Of a DNA stretch of 64,000 bases, positions 59,072 to 64,000 are shown in pieces. The stretch is from NCBI RefSeq assembly GCF_021043375.1, contig NZ_JAJNDV010000001.1, positions 339,156-403,155 of the forward strand, read 5' to 3'. This DNA comes from Sphingomonas sp. IC-56 (GTDB lineage: Bacteria > Pseudomonadota > Alphaproteobacteria > Sphingomonadales > Sphingomonadaceae). The first letter of the stretch is position 1. Every line of letters starts with the position of its first letter. The position numbers were made by a program, and so were the translations under genes. The notes below the pieces were generated by a model, which saw only the letters and a list, made by a program, of their open reading frames with translations, was not told where the DNA came from and did no database searches.

Positions 59072-61704
59072 CTCGCGCGCTGCTCGCCTTGCCGCTGCTG
59101 TCCGCCGCCCTGCCCGCGCTCGCCGATCCGCGCGAGACGCTGTCGCTCGATGGCGCCTGGGAAGTCCGCATCGATCCCACCGACGCCGCTGCCAAGACTC
59201 GGCCGGCCGAAGCAAGCTGGTTTGCCGCGCGCGTGCCCGGCAGCGTCCAGCAGGATCTGATCGCGCTCGGTCGCGCGCCCGATCCGTTCAAGGGGATCAA
59301 CCAGGCGCCGATTCAATGGGCCGGCCTTACCGCCTGGCAGTTCCGCAAGGTGATCGACGTCACCCCGGCGATGCTCAAGCGCGATCATCTCGACCTCGTG
59401 TTCGACGGGCTCGATACCTTCGCTACCGTGTCGCTCAACGGCACGCGGCTGCTCACCGCCGACAACGCGCATCGCCGCTGGCGCGTCGACGCCAAGTCCG
59501 CGCTCAAGGTCGGACGCAACGAGTTGATCGTCTCCTTCGCCTCGCCGATCCGAACGCTCCAGCCGCGCGTGCTCGCCGAAGCCAATCCGCTGCCCGGTGA
59601 ATATGAGTCCGAGTTCGGCGACGAACCCAAGGGCAAGCAGACCTCGCCCTATATCCGCAAACCCAAATACCATTGGAGCTGGGACTGGGGTCCCCGCCTG
59701 GTCAACATCGGCCTGTGGCGCCCAGTGAAGCTCGAGGCGTGGGACGAAGCCCGCATCGACAACCTGCGCGTCGACCAGGAAGCGATCAACGCCGCCGAGG
59801 CGCGCCTCGTCGCCCGCTACCGCATCGTCGCCGACCGCGCCGGCTCCTTCACGCTCAACACGACCCTAACCGCGCCCGGGGGCAAGAAGCAGAGCGTCAA
59901 GCGCAGCTTCACGGTCGCTGCCGGCATCAACGAAATCAGCGTGCCGCTTACGGTCTCCAAGCCCCGGCGCTGGTGGCCGGTCGGCTATGGCGACCAGCCG
60001 CTCTACAGCGTCACCGGCGCACTGATCGACGGCGGTGAAACCAGCGACCGCATCGCGCAGACGCTTGGCCTGCGCACCGTGGAGCTGATCCGCAAGGACG
60101 GCAGCTTCGGCTTCAAGGTCAACGGCGTGCCCGTATTCGCCAAGGGCGCGAACCTGATCCCGTTCGACAACTTCCCCGCCCGCGTCCCCCGCGCGCAGAT
60201 GGAGCATATCCTCCAGAGTGCCCGCGACGTGCACATGAACATGATCCGTGTTTGGGGCGGCGGATACTATCTGGACGACGCGTTCTACGAGATCGCCGAC
60301 AAGATGGGCCTGATGATCTGGCAGGATTTCATGTTCGGCGGGGCAGTCACGCCCCCCGACGCCGCCTTCCGCGAGAATGTCCGCATCGAGGCTGAGGAGC
60401 AGGTCGAACGGCTCCAGCCGCACCCCTCTGTCATCGCGTGGTCGGGCGGCAACGAGATCCTGGCCGGCTGGGAAAACTGGTCGGACCGCAAGGCCTTCAA
60501 GAAGCGCGTTGGCGCGGATGAACAAGAGCGGATCGGCGTCGGCATGGCCGTGCTGTTCGACCGCGTGCTGCGCAACGCCGTGCTCACCCGCTCGCCGGGC
60601 ACGCCCTATTGGAACAACTCGCCCGCCACCGATTACGAGGCGCCGACCGACACCGACAAGGACGGCGACCGCCATTTCTGGGACGTGTGGTCGGGCTCCA
60701 AGCCGGTCGAGCGCTATCTCGACAGCTGCCCGCGCTTCATGTCGGAATACGGCTTCCAGGCCATGCCCGACCTGTCGACGATCCGCGGCTTCGCAGGCGA
60801 TGGCCCACTGACGCTGGAGAGCCCTGTACTCAAGGCGCACCAGAAATTCCTCGCCGGCGAAGGCAATAGCCGCCTCAAGCTCTACCTCGACCAGCGCCTG
60901 CGCGCGCCGAAGGACTTTGCCGACACGGTGTACCTGACCCAGGTCAATCAGGCGCAGGCAATCGATATGGCCGCGCGCCATCATCGCGCCTGCCGCCCCA
61001 CCACGCTCGGCTCGCTCTACTGGCAGCTCAACGACACCTGGCCGGCAATCTCCTGGGCGAGCGTCGACTATAGCGGCCAGTGGAAGCTGCTCCATTATGC
61101 CGCGCGCCGCTTCTTCGCGCCCCAGGCGATCGTCACCGAGCATCGCGACGGCGCTACCCGCGTCGCCTTGGTCTCCGACGCCACCCAGCCCCTCGCGGCG
61201 CAATGGCGCATCCGCGCGTTCGACATGGCCGGCAAGCCGCTCAGCGAGCGCGGCACCGATGCGGCGCACACGCCTCTCGACGCGGCGCTTGGCGCGCGTG
61301 GCGCCGACGTTACCCTGACCCCGCTCGGCGCTCAGGAAGTCGCCAGGATCATCGACGCCGACCTGTTCGGTGCCGCCCCGGCGAACGCCAGCTATGCCGT
61401 GGCCGAGCTGATCATCGGCGGTCGCAGCGTGTCCCGCACGATCGTCGAACGCGCGGTGCCGAAGGACATGGCCTATCCCGCCCCCGGCCTAACCGCGCGC
61501 TGGGACGGCAATCGGGTGACGATCACCGCCACGGCGCTTGCCCGTGCGGTGATGCTCGACTTCGGCAGCATCGCCGCCCAGCCCTCGGACGACGGCTTCG
61601 ATCTGCTGCCGGGCGAGAACGTGACGATCACCGTCGCCTCGCAGGCCGATCCCCAAGCGCTGCAACGCGCCCTCACCCTTCGTACGCTTGGACCCCAGTC
61701 ATGA
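59068..61704 (+). CDS. Secreted GH2 beta-mannosidase
   Basis: 878 aa with a Sec signal (TRALLALPLLSAALPALA). It has the beta-mannosidase layout: jelly roll (SLDGAWEVRIDP), WSWDWGPRLVNIGLWRPV, the conserved IRVWGGGYYLDDAFYEIADK, MIWQDFMFG, the acid/base Glu in SGGNEIL (about residue 462) and the nucleophile Glu in SEYGFQ (about residue 559). It cleaves terminal beta-Man, as in Man-beta-1,4-GlcNAc of N-glycan cores or in mannans. GTG 59068 overlaps the GH20 stop (GTGA), with GAGGGAG as ribosome site. Its stop overlaps the GH3 start. Confidence 0.94.
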   Translation: MTRALLALPLLSAALPALADPRETLSLDGAWEVRIDPTDAAAKTRPAEASWFAARVPGSVQQDLIALGRAPDPFKGINQAPIQWAGLTAWQFRKVIDVTPAMLKRDHLDLVFDGLDTFATVSLNGTRLLTADNAHRRWRVDAKSALKVGRNELIVSFASPIRTLQPRVLAEANPLPGEYESEFGDEPKGKQTSPYIRKPKYHWSWDWGPRLVNIGLWRPVKLEAWDEARIDNLRVDQEAINAAEARLVARYRIVADRAGSFTLNTTLTAPGGKKQSVKRSFTVAAGINEISVPLTVSKPRRWWPVGYGDQPLYSVTGALIDGGETSDRIAQTLGLRTVELIRKDGSFGFKVNGVPVFAKGANLIPFDNFPARVPRAQMEHILQSARDVHMNMIRVWGGGYYLDDAFYEIADKMGLMIWQDFMFGGAVTPPDAAFRENVRIEAEEQVERLQPHPSVIAWSGGNEILAGWENWSDRKAFKKRVGADEQERIGVGMAVLFDRVLRNAVLTRSPGTPYWNNSPATDYEAPTDTDKDGDRHFWDVWSGSKPVERYLDSCPRFMSEYGFQAMPDLSTIRGFAGDGPLTLESPVLKAHQKFLAGEGNSRLKLYLDQRLRAPKDFADTVYLTQVNQAQAIDMAARHHRACRPTTLGSLYWQLNDTWPAISWASVDYSGQWKLLHYAARRFFAPQAIVTEHRDGATRVALVSDATQPLAAQWRIRAFDMAGKPLSERGTDAAHTPLDAALGARGADVTLTPLGAQEVARIIDADLFGAAPANASYAVAELIIGGRSVSRTIVERAVPKDMAYPAPGLTARWDGNRVTITATALARAVMLDFGSIAAQPSDDGFDLLPGENVTITVASQADPQALQRALTLRTLGPQS

Positions 61705-64000
61705 TCCCGTTCCTGCTCCTCGCCGCCGCAGAGCCCGATGCCGATGCGCTCGCGAAAGCCATCGCCACCATGACGCTGGAGGAAAAGGCGGCCCAGCTGC
61801 AAAGCACCGCCCCCGCCAATGCGGAAGCCGGCCTCCCCGCCTTCGATTGGTGGAACGAGGGGCTGCACGGCCTCGCCCGCAACGGCTACGCCACGGTCTT
61901 CCCCCAGGCGATCGGCCTCGCCGCCACCTGGGACGTCGACCTGCTCGGCAAGGTCGGCGACGTCGTCGCCACCGAAGCCCGCGCCAAGTTCAACGCCCGG
62001 CCGCTGAACGCCGATCGCCGGATCTATGAAGGGCTGACCATCTGGTCGCCCAACATCAACATCTTCCGCGATCCGCGCTGGGGCCGTGGCCAGGAAACCT
62101 ATGGCGAGGACCCCTACCTCACCGGCCATCTCGGCGTCGCCTTCATCCGCGGGCTGCAAGGGCCCGACCCCAAATTCCCCAAGGTCATCGCCACCCCCAA
62201 GCACTATGCCGTGCACAGCGGGCCCGAGGCCGGGCGCGACAGCTTCGATGTCGATCCCAGCCCCCAGGACCTGGAATCCACCTATCTCCCCGCCTTCCGC
62301 CTTGCGGTCACGGAAGGAAAAGCGCGTTCGCTCATGTGCGCGTACAACTCGATCCACGGCGTACCGCTCTGCGCGCTGCCCGAGTTGATGAACACGCGGC
62401 TGCGCACCGATTGGGGCTTTAACGGTTTCACCGTGTCGGACTGCGACGCGGTCGCCAACATCCACCTGTTCCACCATTACCGCTTGGACGGCGCAGCGGC
62501 GTCGGCAGCGGCGATCAAGGGCGGCAACGACCTCAACTGCGGCAACACCTATGCTGCCCTCCCCGAAGCAGTCGCACGCGGGCTGGTGAGCGAGGCGGAG
62601 ATCGACACCGCCCTCACCCGCGCGCTCTCGGCCCGCCAGGCGCTCGGCACCATCCTCGGCGCCACCAGCCCGTGGAACCGCATCAAGCCCAGCGAAGTCG
62701 GCACACCCGCCAACCGCGCCCTGGCGCTCGACGCCGCTCGCAAGGCAATCGTGCTGCTCAAGAACGATGCCGACCGCCTGCCGCTCAAGCCCGGCAGCCG
62801 CATCGCCGTGATCGGCGCCAATGCCGATGACCTGAACGTGCTGGAGGGCAATTACCACGGCACCGCCAAGACGCCGGTGACTCCGCTCGATGGCATCCGC
62901 CGCCAGTTCGGCGCGGCGAACGTCCGCTATGCGCAGGGCTCGGTACTCGCCGACGGCGCCCCGGTGGTGATGCCCGAAACCGCCTTCACGGCCGACGGCA
63001 AGCCAGGGCTGAAGGCAGAATATTTCGCCAGCGCCACCGTCACCGGAGCGCCCGCCGCTGTCCGCCAGGATCGGCGCATCGACTTCAACTATACCCGCGT
63101 CGCGCCGCTGCCAGAGCTGGACGCAAAGGGGTTCGCGGTGCGCTGGTCGGGCGAGATCGTGCCCCCGGGCCCCGGCCGCTACACGTTGGCGCTCGAGATC
63201 CCCGCCTGCTGGACAGACTGCAAGACGCATGACAGCGTCCGGCTGTGGATCGACAACAAACCGCTCCACCAGGGCCTGCTCGGCAAGACCCGCGTGGAAA
63301 TGCCCTTCACCAGCGATGGCAGCCGCCACAGCTTCCGCATGGAGCTCGATCATGCCGGCGAGGATGAAGGCATTCGCCTGCTCTGGCTCCCGCCTGCCGA
63401 GCCGCTGCTCACCCAGGCAGTGACCGCCGCCAAGGACGCGGACGTGATCGTCGCGGTGCTTGGCCTGTCGCCCGATCTGGAAGGCGAAGCGCTCCAGGTC
63501 ACCGTTCCCGGTTTTGCCGGCGGCGACCGCACCGATATCGGCCTGCCCTTCGCCCAGCAGCGCCTGCTCCAGGCGCTGCGCGACACCGGCAAGCCGGTGG
63601 TGCTGGTGCTGACCAATGGCAGCGCGATCGCAGTCGATCCTGCACAAGCCGACGCGATCCTCACTGCCTGGTATCCCGGCGAATCCGGCGGCACCGCGAT
63701 TGCCGAGACGCTCGCCGGGCTCAACAACCCCTCGGGCCGCCTGCCGGTCACCTTCTACAAGTCCACTTCGGACCTGCCGGCGTTCGTCGACTATGGCATG
63801 AAGGAGCGGACCTACCGCTTCTTCACCGGTACGCCGCTCTGGGGCTTTGGCCATGGGCTCAGCTATACCAGCTTCGCCTATGACGCGCTGACGGCAAAGG
63901 CCGGCGCGCTCGGCGCCCCGGTGGAAGTCAGCGTCCGCGTGCGCAACAGCGGCGCCCGCGCCGGCGACGAAGTGGTGCAGGCCTATGTCGTCCCGCCCGC
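61701..64000 (+). CDS. GH3 glycosidase with PA14 domain (partial, runs off right edge)
   Basis: About 766 codons are visible from ATG 61701, which overlaps the beta-mannosidase stop. The N-terminal GH3 barrel has WWNEGLHGLARNG, SPNINIFRDPRWGRGQETYG, TPKHYAVHSGPE and the nucleophile Asp in TVSDCDAV (about residue 247). A PA14 domain (about residues 435-575, LKAEYFASA) is inserted in the second domain (VIVAVLGLSPDLEGE), followed by the start of a fibronectin-like domain (WGFGHGLSYTSFAYD). The signal (MIPFLLLAAAE) is short. The DxxQ form with SDC is like beta-xylosidase or beta-glucosidase members, so beta-xylose or beta-glucose of the glycan are possible targets. The C-terminus is not in the window. 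Confidence 0.9.
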   Translation, partial: MIPFLLLAAAEPDADALAKAIATMTLEEKAAQLQSTAPANAEAGLPAFDWWNEGLHGLARNGYATVFPQAIGLAATWDVDLLGKVGDVVATEARAKFNARPLNADRRIYEGLTIWSPNINIFRDPRWGRGQETYGEDPYLTGHLGVAFIRGLQGPDPKFPKVIATPKHYAVHSGPEAGRDSFDVDPSPQDLESTYLPAFRLAVTEGKARSLMCAYNSIHGVPLCALPELMNTRLRTDWGFNGFTVSDCDAVANIHLFHHYRLDGAAASAAAIKGGNDLNCGNTYAALPEAVARGLVSEAEIDTALTRALSARQALGTILGATSPWNRIKPSEVGTPANRALALDAARKAIVLLKNDADRLPLKPGSRIAVIGANADDLNVLEGNYHGTAKTPVTPLDGIRRQFGAANVRYAQGSVLADGAPVVMPETAFTADGKPGLKAEYFASATVTGAPAAVRQDRRIDFNYTRVAPLPELDAKGFAVRWSGEIVPPGPGRYTLALEIPACWTDCKTHDSVRLWIDNKPLHQGLLGKTRVEMPFTSDGSRHSFRMELDHAGEDEGIRLLWLPPAEPLLTQAVTAAKDADVIVAVLGLSPDLEGEALQVTVPGFAGGDRTDIGLPFAQQRLLQALRDTGKPVVLVLTNGSAIAVDPAQADAILTAWYPGESGGTAIAETLAGLNNPSGRLPVTFYKSTSDLPAFVDYGMKERTYRFFTGTPLWGFGHGLSYTSFAYDALTAKAGALGAPVEVSVRVRNSGARAGDEVVQAYVVPP

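Noticed and set aside
56795..63854. Long minus-strand open frames opposite the GH20, GH2 and GH3 genes
   Set aside because: All are antisense shadows of clear glycosidases with complete catalytic motifs; no domains are recognisable in them.

Overview
The window is a GC-rich chromosomal segment from an alphaproteobacterium, most likely Sphingomonas or a close sphingomonad. This rests on the rph-rdgB pair, a peptidoglycan and efflux repertoire typical of the group, NodT-type outer-membrane lipoproteins, an EcfG-type stress promoter, short GC-rich dispersed palindromes and tightly overlapping ATGA/GTGA gene junctions. No species claim is made. About 50 protein genes and one tRNA (Tyr) can be supported. 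No IS element, prophage, rRNA or CRISPR array was seen.

Layout. 1-8 kb is housekeeping: a DUF6438 lipoprotein (cut by the left edge), RNase PH, RdgB, threonine aldolase, tRNA-Tyr, a secreted M28 peptidase, RlmB, a 2Fe-2S ferredoxin, an AlkA-like glycosylase and a ROK fructokinase. 8-12.5 kb (minus) is a three-gene operon: an unrecognised membrane protein, a DyP-type haem peroxidase and a P450 whose I-helix lacks the acid-alcohol pair. 12.7-20 kb (minus) is a type I secretion locus: an AraC regulator, an 88-aa Ser/Asp protein, a 448-aa repetitive protein, the ABC exporter, the HlyD adaptor and a 388-aa Ser/Asp-rich protein. The three putative cargo proteins have no RTX repeats and almost no Lys or Arg. 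20-33 kb is mixed: an MscK-like channel, a lipoprotein-type SDR, a stress group (DUF4142, DUF892, Mn-catalase), an SDR-patatin pair, DUF808, a DacB-type carboxypeptidase and a cyclophilin. 33-45 kb holds two drug-efflux systems: a MarR-controlled EmrAB with its own outer-membrane factor, and a TetR-controlled RND tripartite pump.

45.4-64 kb is a GlcNAc/glycan utilisation locus: CutC, NagB-II, NagA, a fused EIIA-HPr-EI and a NagE-type EIIBC form a tight operon. It is followed by an inverted GH2 beta-galactosidase and a GntR/UTRA regulator, then a second operon of GH20 beta-hexosaminidase, GH2 beta-mannosidase and a GH3 enzyme cut by the right edge. The enzyme set (beta-Gal, beta-GlcNAc, core beta-Man removal plus GlcNAc uptake) fits stepwise breakdown of N-glycan-like oligosaccharides.

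Most worth a second look: the basic-residue-free proteins next to the type I exporter; the membrane protein-DyP-P450 operon; the EIIBC with a second, Cys-less EIIB domain; and a probable CTG start on the PTS phosphotransferase.
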